From assembly GCF_002954615.1 (NCBI RefSeq), contig NZ_MSCJ01000003.1:930001-994000 (forward strand): DNA of 64,000 nt. Direction: 5' to 3'. The notes under the pieces are model-generated. The model ran no database searches. It was given only the letters and a program-made list of their open reading frames with translations, and was not told where the DNA came from. The stretch is from Photobacterium angustum. GTDB taxonomy: Bacteria > Pseudomonadota > Gammaproteobacteria > Enterobacterales > Vibrionaceae. The stretch's first letter is position 1, and each line of letters starts with the position of its first letter. The position numbers and the translations under genes were made by a program. Below, in pieces: positions 46,484 through 55,106 of this stretch.

Positions 46484-47452
46484 TTATTTATTTATATTCT
46501 TTTTCGCAAATTTCTTTAATTCATTATCACGCTTACCGCGCTGTCCAATATATTGCGCGGGCATAGCTGGGCTTCGCCAACGTCCTTGATGTTGAATTTG
46601 ACTAATAGATAGACCTGAATCGGCTAAATCTTGGCTTGCACCAACACGGGGTGATTGTCCTGAGAAAATGACATCAGCAGGTAAATCCAATTCTTGGCTT
46701 GCACGACGGAACACACGGTAAATTGATGAGTGATCCAGTGGCTTATCGCCAATATTACTGTGCCGATCAATACGCCTAAATATAAAGCTGTCCATAATCA
46801 TGCCGAGTGTTAGCCAGCGTTGAACAGCTTTAGAGGCTAAATCACTAAGGGCAATAATACGATCATTCACAGTGATGTTGATTAAGCCAGAATCTTCTAT
46901 TTCAATGTGATTTATTGTGAGTGCTGCAACTTCTGAGCGTTTTAACATTGCCTCAAAGGTAATAGCCCAAATGGCCATATCACGGACATCTTTGGGTTTT
47001 ATTGATAGAGCAAAGATATCAAGTAGTGCCTGTAAATGATTATCTCTAAAGCCTTGTGCATGGGTGTAATCATCATGTTTGTCTAATCGCTGCTTATGCA
47101 TTGCGAGCTTGATTTCTTGGCTTTGACATGGATTAGATAGGGCATGACATTTGTGAATTAGGCCTATAGTGACAATGTAACGTTTTAGGCTGGCTAATTT
47201 ACGTGACTCTGCCATTTTTTCGATAAAGCGATGCACCGTTTCGGCTGTTGCAGGTAATGCTGATACCTTATTCCTTTCACAGAATATTAAAAAGTGGTTC
47301 CAATCATTTTTAAACGCCACCAAGGTGTTTTCAGCGTAACTATGATGGGTAAGTGATTGCCAAATAGCAATGTTATCTGCCACTTGTTTGAATTGAGTAA
47401 TACTTTTGGCACGCTTTTCATCACAGTCAATAATTGGAATCTTTTTTGCCAT
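46484..47452 (-). CDS. Cre-like tyrosine recombinase
   Basis: A 322-residue integrase-family recombinase with an N-terminal SAM-like DNA-binding domain (about 30-130) and a catalytic domain. Catalytic residues seen are Arg172 (LKRSEVAAL), Arg269 in FSGQSPRVGASQDL, Trp292 in GRWRSP and nucleophile Tyr301 in AQYIGQ. The HxxR motif has Gln266 in place of His, and the usual Lys before it is not clear. The closest plan is that of P1 Cre. No phage, integron or att site is near, so its target is unknown. It may be a resident resolvase or a relic of an element. Confidence 0.85.
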   Translation of the reverse strand: MAKKIPIIDCDEKRAKSITQFKQVADNIAIWQSLTHHSYAENTLVAFKNDWNHFLIFCERNKVSALPATAETVHRFIEKMAESRKLASLKRYIVTIGLIHKCHALSNPCQSQEIKLAMHKQRLDKHDDYTHAQGFRDNHLQALLDIFALSIKPKDVRDMAIWAITFEAMLKRSEVAALTINHIEIEDSGLINITVNDRIIALSDLASKAVQRWLTLGMIMDSFIFRRIDRHSNIGDKPLDHSSIYRVFRRASQELDLPADVIFSGQSPRVGASQDLADSGLSISQIQHQGRWRSPAMPAQYIGQRGKRDNELKKFAKKNINK

Positions 47453-47665
47453 AACTTAATACCTAATGCACTATAACTTTATATCTAAGAGAAATTATAA
47501 CACTATATATTGAACAAAGTATGCAAACTTTAAACATAACCCGCTTTAATAGCATTAAAATACTAGTCATTAATAAAACATCATGCTTAAATTAGCCTGC
47601 ATTTATTAACAAATGGTAACCTTGTTATCATGATGTTGGACTTAAAGTAAACAAGGATCAACAGT

Positions 47666-48025
47666 ATGAAAAAACGGATTTTTCACCGTGGATATACTAT
47701 TGAAAATACAACGGGTGTTACCAACGAATGGAAATCAGCAATTAAAGGTAACCCTATCAGCGGTACACTGACTGAAATAAAGAAAAGTGTTGATTGGTGG
47801 TTGGACATGAGTACATTCATTCATCCTCAGAAGTTCTCATCTCAATCTTCAAAACCAGTATCCAATGGTTCATCTGAGAACTATCGTGGTTTTATCATAC
47901 GTAATGATACTGGTAAGCCTAACGAATGGTATTTGCTTTTAAGAGGGCAGTTATTAAAGGGTAATGCGACATCCATTAAGCAATACCTTGATAAAGTCAT
48001 TGAGAAACAATCTAACGCGCAATAA
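47666..48025 (+). CDS. Small duplicated-domain protein, DUF3319-like
   Basis: A 119-residue soluble protein made of two copies of one module: HRGYTIENTTGVTNEWKSAI...LTEIKKSVDWWLD and YRGFIIRNDTGKPNEWYLLL...ATSIKQYLDKVIE, joined by a Ser-rich linker (about 57-70). This looks like the Vibrionaceae DUF3319 family, which I name with moderate certainty. Function unknown. ATG preceded by AAGGATCAACAGT. It lies between the recombinase and a retropepsin-like gene. Confidence 0.72.
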   Translation: MKKRIFHRGYTIENTTGVTNEWKSAIKGNPISGTLTEIKKSVDWWLDMSTFIHPQKFSSQSSKPVSNGSSENYRGFIIRNDTGKPNEWYLLLRGQLLKGNATSIKQYLDKVIEKQSNAQ

Positions 48026-48028
48026 ACG

Positions 48029-48060
48029 ACAAAGCCTGCTAATTCAGCAGGCTTTGTTTT
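48029..48060 (+). terminator. Rho-independent terminator
   Basis: ACAAAGCCTGCT, five-base loop, AGCAGGCTTTGTTTT. Confidence 0.9.
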
Positions 48061-48093
48061 AATCGTTATGTCTTAATTGTTTCGGCTTATTAA

Positions 48094-48606
48094 TTAATCG
48101 TCCGCATCTTCTTTTGTAACATCAACAAGGTAATCACCTTCAAGCCAGTTACGTCCAATTAAGAGTTTGTATTCTAATTTACTACGATCACGTAAGTTAA
48201 CAGGAATTGCTTTGCTCTGACCGTTCCAAATCAGATCCATCACAACGGCATAACGACGCTCGACACCTTGCGCATTACGAATTTTACTTACTTTAATAAT
48301 TTTAGCGGTATGCGTAACTTCCTGACCAAGTTCATTCTCTGTTGTGAAAGTAATCTTGTGTCCTAAATTATCATGCATACCTTGCTTACTGTCATCGTTC
48401 TCAGTTTTTCCGTCGATTTTGATATTGTAAGCATTGATAGATGTTGTGTTAGCACCTGTATCTATACGGGCTTTATAATTAATACCAAGATCGTTTACCT
48501 TGATAGTTTCAACGGGACCAACAATGGACTTACCATCACATTGTGGGGCTGCAAAAGTTGTTCCTGAGGCAAGCAAAAGCACCGCAGATATAAGAATGTT
48601 TTTCAC
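48094..48606 (-). CDS. Periplasmic retropepsin-like protein (PF05618 type)
   Basis: A 170-residue protein with signal peptide (cleaved near TFA-APQ). It has the aspartic-protease-like DTGANTTSI motif (Asp49) and the conserved tail LIGRNWLEGDYLVDV, as in the family annotated as putative ATP-dependent zinc proteases, now viewed as retropepsin-like. Members are often linked to ATP-grasp ligases of the RimK type; none is adjacent here. A periplasmic peptidase role is inferred. Confidence 0.82.
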   Translation of the reverse strand: MKNILISAVLLLASGTTFAAPQCDGKSIVGPVETIKVNDLGINYKARIDTGANTTSINAYNIKIDGKTENDDSKQGMHDNLGHKITFTTENELGQEVTHTAKIIKVSKIRNAQGVERRYAVVMDLIWNGQSKAIPVNLRDRSKLEYKLLIGRNWLEGDYLVDVTKEDADD

Positions 48607-48691
48607 ACATACTCCTGAAACGAATAATATATCTATTTATTGATAATAGACTGGATACATCCTTATTGGTTCAAGTGATTGTTAAAATTCA

Positions 48692-49318
48692 TTAAAAAGC
48701 TTGGATTTTAGGGCTAAACATTGCAAGTACTTCTTCTATTTCTCTTATACAGTCTTGCGTTGGTGTAAAATGCACCGTATTAAACCCGAGTGATTTAGCT
48801 GTTTCGATATTAGGATAATGATCATCAATAAAGAGACATTCATGGGGATTAAGATGATAGCGTTGGCACAAAAGATCAAAGATTTCAGGTTCTGGCTTCA
48901 TAGTTAGCTCTTTTCCTGAAACAACACCGCCGTCAAAAAATGAAATAAAATGATGCTTTTCGTATAAGGTTTCAAAAAAAGCACTACACATATTAGTTAG
49001 ATAGTAGGTGGGGTAGTTTTTATCTATTATTCTAAAAAATAATGCCTCAGTTTCAGGCATTTTTTCCAAACTTAATTGTATATGGTTAATAAAATCTTCC
49101 ATGCGTTGGCATGAAATACCCGTCCGCGCTGCGAATTTAGGAATCTCCTCGGCTAATAGCATGGTCCCACGATCGAGTGCTAACCAATCAGGATGGGCGA
49201 GCACTTGTTCCATTAGGATATTTTGCTCATCTATAGATTGAGTAAAAGTTTCTACTATTTTCTGCGGATTCCACTGAAATAACACTGCACCAAAATCAAA
49301 TATAACGTTCCGAATCAT
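48692..49318 (-). CDS. HAD family phosphatase (YihX-like)
   Basis: A 208-residue HAD hydrolase. Motif I is IFDFGAVLFQW (the second Asp is replaced by Gly-Ala, as in YihX-like members, FDFGxV), motif II is YYLTNMCS, and motif IV is CLFIDDHYPNI. The all-helical cap follows motif I. YihX relatives dephosphorylate sugar phosphates such as glucose 1-phosphate. The first Asp and the DD pair of motif IV are intact, so it should be active. Single gene. Confidence 0.87.
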   Translation of the reverse strand: MIRNVIFDFGAVLFQWNPQKIVETFTQSIDEQNILMEQVLAHPDWLALDRGTMLLAEEIPKFAARTGISCQRMEDFINHIQLSLEKMPETEALFFRIIDKNYPTYYLTNMCSAFFETLYEKHHFISFFDGGVVSGKELTMKPEPEIFDLLCQRYHLNPHECLFIDDHYPNIETAKSLGFNTVHFTPTQDCIREIEEVLAMFSPKIQAF

Positions 49319-49439
49319 AAGCTGTTCCGTTTAGTGTTCTTTTCTTGATAATATTAGCTGAAAGCGAATTAGCAAGGTTCATGTAAGAACTTGAAAGCTT
49401 ATTCACAATAACCACGCAAACAATGAGACTAATTGCATA

Positions 49440-49763
49440 ATGAATGATAACAGTCGTTTAGTTTTCTCAACCGAAACCGGTCGAATTAAAGAAGAAGCAG
49501 CAGCACCCGTTCGCCCTAAAGGTGATGGTATTGTCCGTATTCAGCGTGAAACTAAAGGTCGTAAAGGCAAGGGTGTTTCTATTGTAACGGGCTTAGATGT
49601 TGAAGATACCCAATTAAAACTGATTGCTGCTGAATTAAAGAAAGTTTGTGGCTGTGGCGGTTCTGTTAAAGATGGCAATATCGAAATTCAAGGTGATAAG
49701 CGCGATATTATAAAGACGCATCTTGAGAAGAAAGGTCACACAGTAAAATTAGCCGGTGGTTAA
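49440..49763 (+). CDS. yciH: SUI1/YciH family translation factor
   Basis: A 107-residue SUI1-domain protein: VRIQRETKGRKGKGVSIVTGL, then LKLIAAELKKVCGCGGSVKDG, IEIQGDKRDIIKTHLEKKGH. This is bacterial YciH, a relative of eukaryotic eIF1 that affects start-codon selection and acts as a stress-related initiation inhibitor. Full length. It is divergent from the HAD gene and closed by a terminator. Confidence 0.94.
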   Translation: MNDNSRLVFSTETGRIKEEAAAPVRPKGDGIVRIQRETKGRKGKGVSIVTGLDVEDTQLKLIAAELKKVCGCGGSVKDGNIEIQGDKRDIIKTHLEKKGHTVKLAGG

Positions 49764-49775
49764 TTCAATATCTAG

Positions 49776-49801
49776 AAAGAGGCCATCGGTTGGCCTCTTT
49801 T
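49776..49801. terminator. Rho-independent terminator
   Basis: AAAGAGGCCA, five-base loop, TGGCCTCTTT followed by T. Confidence 0.9.
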
Positions 49802-49828
49802 ATTAGACACTAATCGGATTTCAATCTA

Positions 49829-50916
49829 TTAATTCTGCGAAAATTTTCCGGTTAGATCTTTGTAAGTGTGTGTTAATTCCATATCTATCACTTTAGGTGC
49901 TTTAAGACCTTTTAATGCATCAACAATATTCACCTTCATATGCTCAGGTGTCAGATATGTTTTAAAGTAGTAGTCTTTATTCTTTGTATCAGCTACAGAT
50001 GTCCAAACTGTGTAATCGTAAAAGTTACCGTTATCGGCAGTATCAACAATTAAGCCTTTTGGAATATCAAATGCGTTAAGAAGGTGGAAAGCGCGGAAAA
50101 CCGCTTCATCAGCATTTTTTGATGGTATTGATGAATTTACAAAAGTTACCGCACGTACGAAACGGCTTGGTGAGGTGTAATCACCCGGAAGACCAACCAT
50201 GCCGGTACCTTGACTGATTGCAGATAGCTTTTCGCCATTAATATCAATCGGTTTGGTATTTTCAGGTGATAGTCCAATAAAGTTTCGGACATGTGTTTCA
50301 TGCCAATCGTATGCTGGCGGATTAGTGACAACACCTAGTTTGTTATCAAAAATTTTCAATCCAGACTTAGAATATTCTATTACCGCAGACTGTCCGTTAG
50401 CATCAGTAATCGCATAATGGAATGGTGCAAAGCTGTTAATTTCTTTAATGAAAGTACCAACAACCGTGATTTTCTTTAATCCTTCTTTTACTTCTTCGAC
50501 ATTTTTAAAATTCGCTAAAATATAGTTTCCTAATTCTTCACTTGATACCGCTTGTGATTGGTTTTCTGTCGTCAACTCTTCAAACTGTGCTTCACCAGCA
50601 AAATAAAATGCGCCGAAATACAAACCTTTTTCGTTCATACCATCAACAACAATACTTTTGTCTAATGCGTTTGCGCCACCAAAACCATATTTTGCTTTGT
50701 AGACAAGGCCTGTTTTTTCTCGTTACTTGAAAGCGATTTAATTTCGGTACCAGCAGGTACCATCGCAATGTTCGATTGAATATCAAAACCGAATTCCATT
50801 GTGCGGCCTGGAATTGTAATACCATCATCACTCTTTAATACAATACCAGTACATGCGGCTGTTGGTAATGAGGTGATAGCCATACCTATACACAGAGGAA
50901 GAAGAAACTTTTTCAT
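49829..50916 (-). pseudogene. Choloylglycine hydrolase family gene, frameshifted
   Basis: Two minus-strand frames together encode one linear-amide C-N hydrolase (Ntn fold). The first frame gives a signal peptide and the catalytic N-terminal Cys (Cys22 in TAACTGIVLK), then GRTMEFGFDIQS. At a run of six As (T-run 50713-50718 on the plus strand) the frame is lost; moving back one base restores TGLVYKAKYGFGGANALDKS and then the long second frame (DGMNEKGLYFGAFYF to the end). One A appears missing. The intact protein would hydrolyse bile-acid conjugates, penicillin V or acyl-homoserine-like amides in the periplasm. ATG at 50916 has AAGG eight bases upstream. Sequencing error, recent inactivation or slippage are all possible. 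Confidence 0.85.
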
Positions 50917-51068
50917 AATCATTACCTTAATATTTATAATAAATTCAAAACAAAGGTAGTAAAAATAAAAGTAAATAACCTCATTAATTGTACTGAAAAC
51001 GTGGTTTTGATATTAAATTATTCTTTATATAAGGTTTTTTATCTTCGTTATACTTTGAATCAGCAATG

Positions 51069-51090
51069 AAAAAGGCTGCAAAAGCAGCCT
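51069..51090 (-). terminator. Terminator of the di-haem lipoprotein gene
   Basis: AGGCTGC, AAAA loop, GCAGCCT; on the minus strand followed by five Ts. Confidence 0.8.
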
Positions 51091-51108
51091 CTTATAGTAT
51101 GTTACAGG

Positions 51109-52416
51109 TTACTCTCGGCAGCCGGCATCAATCATTGCTTGAATATGTGTACCATAGAAAGTGTCATCACCTTCCCAGCCAGCAGGGAGTGCAGCACTAG
51201 GCATGGTTTGATTAGCCGCACTTCGTAATACTGTGTTGCAGTAATTAAATGATAAATCACCAATTTCATGGCAACTCGCACAAGCACCATCGCCAAGCTC
51301 GGCAAAGGCAGGTGGATTTGTCCATCCTTGGGCTGAGATAGGCTGATAGCGAACATTCGGATCAATCTCGTAATCATCGGAAATGTCTATTGGTGTGTCA
51401 GGGTGAATTAAGAAAACGTTCTTACCTCTATGGCAGTTAGTACAGTTTTCCACGAGGTTATCACCATTTTGAATATCCGAAATTTTAAAGGTTAAATCTT
51501 CGCCACCTGTAATTCTTCTGCCTGTTTCTTTACTTATATTATCCCAAAAACACGCTTTACCTGTGGTTTTGCTTTGGCAAATGATACCAAGAAATTGTAT
51601 ATATTCACTGCCTGATGAAGCTAAACTCCAACGTGGTAAAGCCATACACGCGCCAGCAACATCAGGATCTTCATAGGCATAAACTTCGGTTCTTCGGCTG
51701 GCAAGAAAGTCAGTGGTTGCTGTGCCTTGATGTACCCATAAATCAGATCCCCAATCGGGTGGAATAGGCACATCATTTTCACGGCAAGTCGCAGTATAAT
51801 CGTCAGTCGTTTCTGGTGGGATCAATATAATATGAGTTAACCAAGAACGTTGATTTAGAAACTCAAATAGCCAGCTGTAATCACCTAATCGTGAAATAGG
51901 GAACAGGTGATGAGTCTGCTTGCGGAACAAACGAAATGAAGGAAAGTATTTGTCTTGCGTCGCTTTATCAGCACTGCTTAACATTGCATCAATCATACTA
52001 TTGGAAAATAAGACCTTATCAACCTCATTCTTTTTGTCTAGGTCTTCAAATGCCTTATAAGCCTCGTTAAATGTATTTTGTTGTTCCTCTGTCAATATAG
52101 GTAACACTTCATCAACTAATGCATCTTGCATAGATAATACCTGATCTTTATCTATCGTCAGCACATCACCATTAACGTCATACAATGTATCGTAATAACC
52201 GTTAGATATATCGCTGATCAGAAATTTAGGCTCAGAGTCATTAGCAGGTTCATTTTCGGCCTCTGGTGTACTTGGAAGTTGCTCATCAATTGTAGGGGAA
52301 TCAGAGCTTGGTGTGTCTACTATGGTTGTATTCGTTGTGTCATCAGAGCTTCCACCACCACATCCTGAGTAGGCTAAAGATGCTAATAACACAAAAAGTG
52401 TCGAGTATTTCATCAA
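51109..52416 (-). CDS. Di-haem cytochrome c lipoprotein
   Basis: A 435-residue lipoprotein: lipobox YSGC (Cys19), an acidic Thr/Ser/Pro-rich spacer to about residue 62, and a globular part with two c-type haem sites, CTNCH (325-329) and CASCH (379-383). Met405 in TMPSAAL could be a haem axial ligand. Several further Cys (for example in ATCREND, GACMALP, GIICQSK and KACFWDN) may form disulfides. No oxidase or peroxidase family is recognised. It should sit in the outer or inner membrane facing the periplasm. Transcribed alone, ended by a terminator. Confidence 0.82.
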   Translation of the reverse strand: MMKYSTLFVLLASLAYSGCGGGSSDDTTNTTIVDTPSSDSPTIDEQLPSTPEAENEPANDSEPKFLISDISNGYYDTLYDVNGDVLTIDKDQVLSMQDALVDEVLPILTEEQQNTFNEAYKAFEDLDKKNEVDKVLFSNSMIDAMLSSADKATQDKYFPSFRLFRKQTHHLFPISRLGDYSWLFEFLNQRSWLTHIILIPPETTDDYTATCRENDVPIPPDWGSDLWVHQGTATTDFLASRRTEVYAYEDPDVAGACMALPRWSLASSGSEYIQFLGIICQSKTTGKACFWDNISKETGRRITGGEDLTFKISDIQNGDNLVENCTNCHRGKNVFLIHPDTPIDISDDYEIDPNVRYQPISAQGWTNPPAFAELGDGACASCHEIGDLSFNYCNTVLRSAANQTMPSAALPAGWEGDDTFYGTHIQAMIDAGCRE

Positions 52417-52646
52417 TCATTCCTGTACTTATTGTTTTAAGAATTAATTACAGAAAGGATAGTGAGCAATAAATAATCAAAAATCGCACAAATAAGAATT
52501 GAGGTAGAGAAACCGTAATGTTCTATAGTGAAGGTGTCATATATAAATAAAATTTAAAATAATGCCGCAACATAAAAAGCGCTTAACTAAGTAAAATACT
52601 ATGTTGGAACGGTGACTGAAAATGCCTAAAAATAAAGAGAATAGAC

Positions 52647-54098
52647 ATGTCAGAAATCAACGTTTTTAAACAACCTAAGCCGTTTTATCTCATTTTTTCC
52701 ATCGAGTTTTGGGAACGTTTTGGTTTTTATGGCATGCAAGCCATCCTTACCGTTTACTTAGTCGACGTGCTTGCCATGACAGAAGCTGAGTCATTTACCT
52801 TATTTGGCGCATTCTCAGCGTTGGTTTTTGGCTCTATTGCTATTGGTGGTTGGGTCGGCGATAAAATAATAGGTACAAAACGCACCATCGTATTTGGTGC
52901 AATTGTGTTGATGGTAGGTTATGCACTACTGGGTGTTTCAGCTTCAGGTGAATTTAATAGCAAAGAAATGATTTATATTGCTATGGGGTTTATTACTATT
53001 GGTAATGGCCTATTTAAAGCAAACCCATCCAGCTTATTAGCTAAAGTCTATGAAGAAAATGATCCGCGATTAGATGGTGCATTCACCATGTATTACATGG
53101 CGATTAATCTAGGTTCGTTTATATCGACATTACTCACACCATGGATATCTCAGCAACTAGGTTATGGGGTCGCATTTGGCGTAAGCTCAATAGGTTTACT
53201 GATCACCATCGCTAATTTTCTTGTTAGTCGTCGATTAGTGAGGAACATTGGTTCTCAGCCAGATAAAGAACCGGTTAATTACCGTAACTATTTTATTGTC
53301 GTTATAGGCACGATTCTATTAGCCTTTGCGAGTGCGTACTTATTGCAGCATATCTTTTATGCCCACCTTATCCTTGCTGTCGTTGGTGTCACCATTGTTA
53401 CCTTATATTTTAAAGAAGCGTTACAAACGACAGGATTAGAGCGCGCAAAGATGATGGTTGCGTTTGTACTCATGTTACAAGGAATCGTCTTCTTTGTGCT
53501 GTATTTTCAAATGCCGACTTCGTTAAATTTCTTCGCTATACACAACATTCACCATAAGATCTTTGGTATCGAAGTACAGCCAGAGCAATTTCAAGCGCTC
53601 AGTCCATTTTGGATCATGATCTGTAGCCCTATACTCGCCATGGTTTATAACAAAACGGGCGAAAACTTTTCTATGCCCTATAAGTTTGCGTTAGGTATGG
53701 TGTTATGTAGCTGTGCATTTCTTATATTAACCTTGGGCAGCCATTACGCAGATGCTAACGGTATAATGAGCTCAAATTGGTTAATAGTTAGCTACCTATT
53801 ACAATCGCTTGGTGAGCTACTAGTTTCAGGATTAGGGCTTGCGATGATAGCCCAGTTAGTGCCACAGCGGATGATGGGATTTGCCATGGGGATGTGGTTT
53901 TTAACATCAGCAACCGCAGCGGTTATTGCAGGGTGGGTTGCAACATTAACAGCCGCACCTAAGGGGGTAACCGATCCACATACAACGCTAGAAATTTATG
54001 GTGTAGTGTTTAAAGAAATCGGCGTTATAACCGGTATTATTGCCATCATCACATTAATTATGGCACCTAAACTCACTCGCGTTATACAAGGTAAATAA
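52647..54098 (+). CDS. POT family proton-coupled di/tripeptide transporter
   Basis: A 483-residue major-facilitator protein with about 14 membrane helices. The POT signature EFWERFGFYGMQAIL (Glu20 to about residue 33) with the ExxER proton-coupling residues, and the PTR2 motif in FTMYYMAINLGSFISTLLTPWIS, are clear. It imports di- and tripeptides with protons through the inner membrane, like DtpA/DtpB. The gene ends four bases before the end of the convergent patatin gene, with no terminator between them, so transcripts should collide or overlap. Confidence 0.94.
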   Translation: MSEINVFKQPKPFYLIFSIEFWERFGFYGMQAILTVYLVDVLAMTEAESFTLFGAFSALVFGSIAIGGWVGDKIIGTKRTIVFGAIVLMVGYALLGVSASGEFNSKEMIYIAMGFITIGNGLFKANPSSLLAKVYEENDPRLDGAFTMYYMAINLGSFISTLLTPWISQQLGYGVAFGVSSIGLLITIANFLVSRRLVRNIGSQPDKEPVNYRNYFIVVIGTILLAFASAYLLQHIFYAHLILAVVGVTIVTLYFKEALQTTGLERAKMMVAFVLMLQGIVFFVLYFQMPTSLNFFAIHNIHHKIFGIEVQPEQFQALSPFWIMICSPILAMVYNKTGENFSMPYKFALGMVLCSCAFLILTLGSHYADANGIMSSNWLIVSYLLQSLGELLVSGLGLAMIAQLVPQRMMGFAMGMWFLTSATAAVIAGWVATLTAAPKGVTDPHTTLEIYGVVFKEIGVITGIIAIITLIMAPKLTRVIQGK

Positions 54099-54102
54099 TC
54101 AG

Positions 54103-55056
54103 TTACGCCATTTTACAACATGCACATTTGCAATAAGACATCATTGTCTTAAGGAAATATATTCCCAAATGTTTACCATGTTCATAATCGTGATTTAATG
54201 ATGTGGTATCACTACCAATAAGTTTAGATTTCAAAGGTTTATGCGGGAATATTTCATAAATATTAACATCATCAGGAGGGTTAGCAATAAAGTGTTCACT
54301 CTCGCTGTAGCTTTTCTCGTGTAATAACAGCATATCAATTAATGTTGCTGCTTTAGTTTTTGATAAGCCCGCTTTTACTTTATGTAGCCATTCATGATTC
54401 GTGCTAAGGCCAATAGGGTTAGTGCGAATAACAACAATGTTTTTAAAACCACGGTTATAGGCTTCTTTAGCAGGAATTGGAGCATTAAGGCCACCATCAA
54501 CCCAATAATGATTATCAGAATAAATAGGTTGGCGGTTTAATACAGGAATAGCACAAGAGGCTTTTAAGCGTTGATCCCATGAGTCAGAATTTAAATCAAA
54601 AAATCCCGCTTGGTGGTGATCAATACCTGAAGCACTAGCAAGAACTGTTTTATTTTGCATATTACGGCGACCCGTTTCCCAGTCTAACTTTAAAGTGGTT
54701 TGGGTTTGTTCTAATAACCAGTCCAAATCCATGCTACCTCGATTTGAAAACAGTTTGGTATAGCTAAAAAACTTCTTCTTGGTGGTAATTTCTGTGATCA
54801 CACGATAAGCATGTTTTTTTTGTTCACAAATATATGATGCAAGATTTAATGAACCAGCCGATGTACCAATTAATAATGAAAATGGATTAAACTCATGATC
54901 AAGAAACGCATCTAAAACACCTGCAGTAAAAATACCACGTTGGCCTCCACCTTCAGTAACGAGTGCGATATCTGAAATATTTGTTTTGGTAGCACAAAGA
55001 GCTTCAAAATTATTACGACAATATGAGATATGTTTTCCAGTCATGGTTAAATCCAT
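54103..55056 (-). CDS. Patatin-like phospholipase (YjjU type)
   Basis: A 317-residue patatin. The oxyanion loop GGGQRG (36-41), nucleophile Ser67 in GTSAGS and the catalytic Asp in YWVDGGLNAPI form the Ser-Asp dyad. It resembles the YjjU family of predicted esterases/phospholipases acting on membrane lipids. A second ATG at 55044 has GGA eight bases upstream and may be the true start. It lies 50 bases after cfa on the same strand, so the two lipid-acting genes may be co-transcribed. Confidence 0.9.
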   Translation of the reverse strand: MDLTMTGKHISYCRNNFEALCATKTNISDIALVTEGGGQRGIFTAGVLDAFLDHEFNPFSLLIGTSAGSLNLASYICEQKKHAYRVITEITTKKKFFSYTKLFSNRGSMDLDWLLEQTQTTLKLDWETGRRNMQNKTVLASASGIDHHQAGFFDLNSDSWDQRLKASCAIPVLNRQPIYSDNHYWVDGGLNAPIPAKEAYNRGFKNIVVIRTNPIGLSTNHEWLHKVKAGLSKTKAATLIDMLLLHEKSYSESEHFIANPPDDVNIYEIFPHKPLKSKLIGSDTTSLNHDYEHGKHLGIYFLKTMMSYCKCACCKMA

Positions 55057-55106
55057 TTTAGTTAAATAATACCGATAATTTAAAGCTATAAATTATCGGT
55101 AATTGT

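Noticed and set aside
50713..50718. Programmed -1 frameshift in the choloylglycine hydrolase gene
   Set aside because: The six-A run is slippery, but the codon phase (G-AAA-AAA-C) does not fit the classic heptamer and no downstream pairing element was seen; a one-base deletion is simpler.
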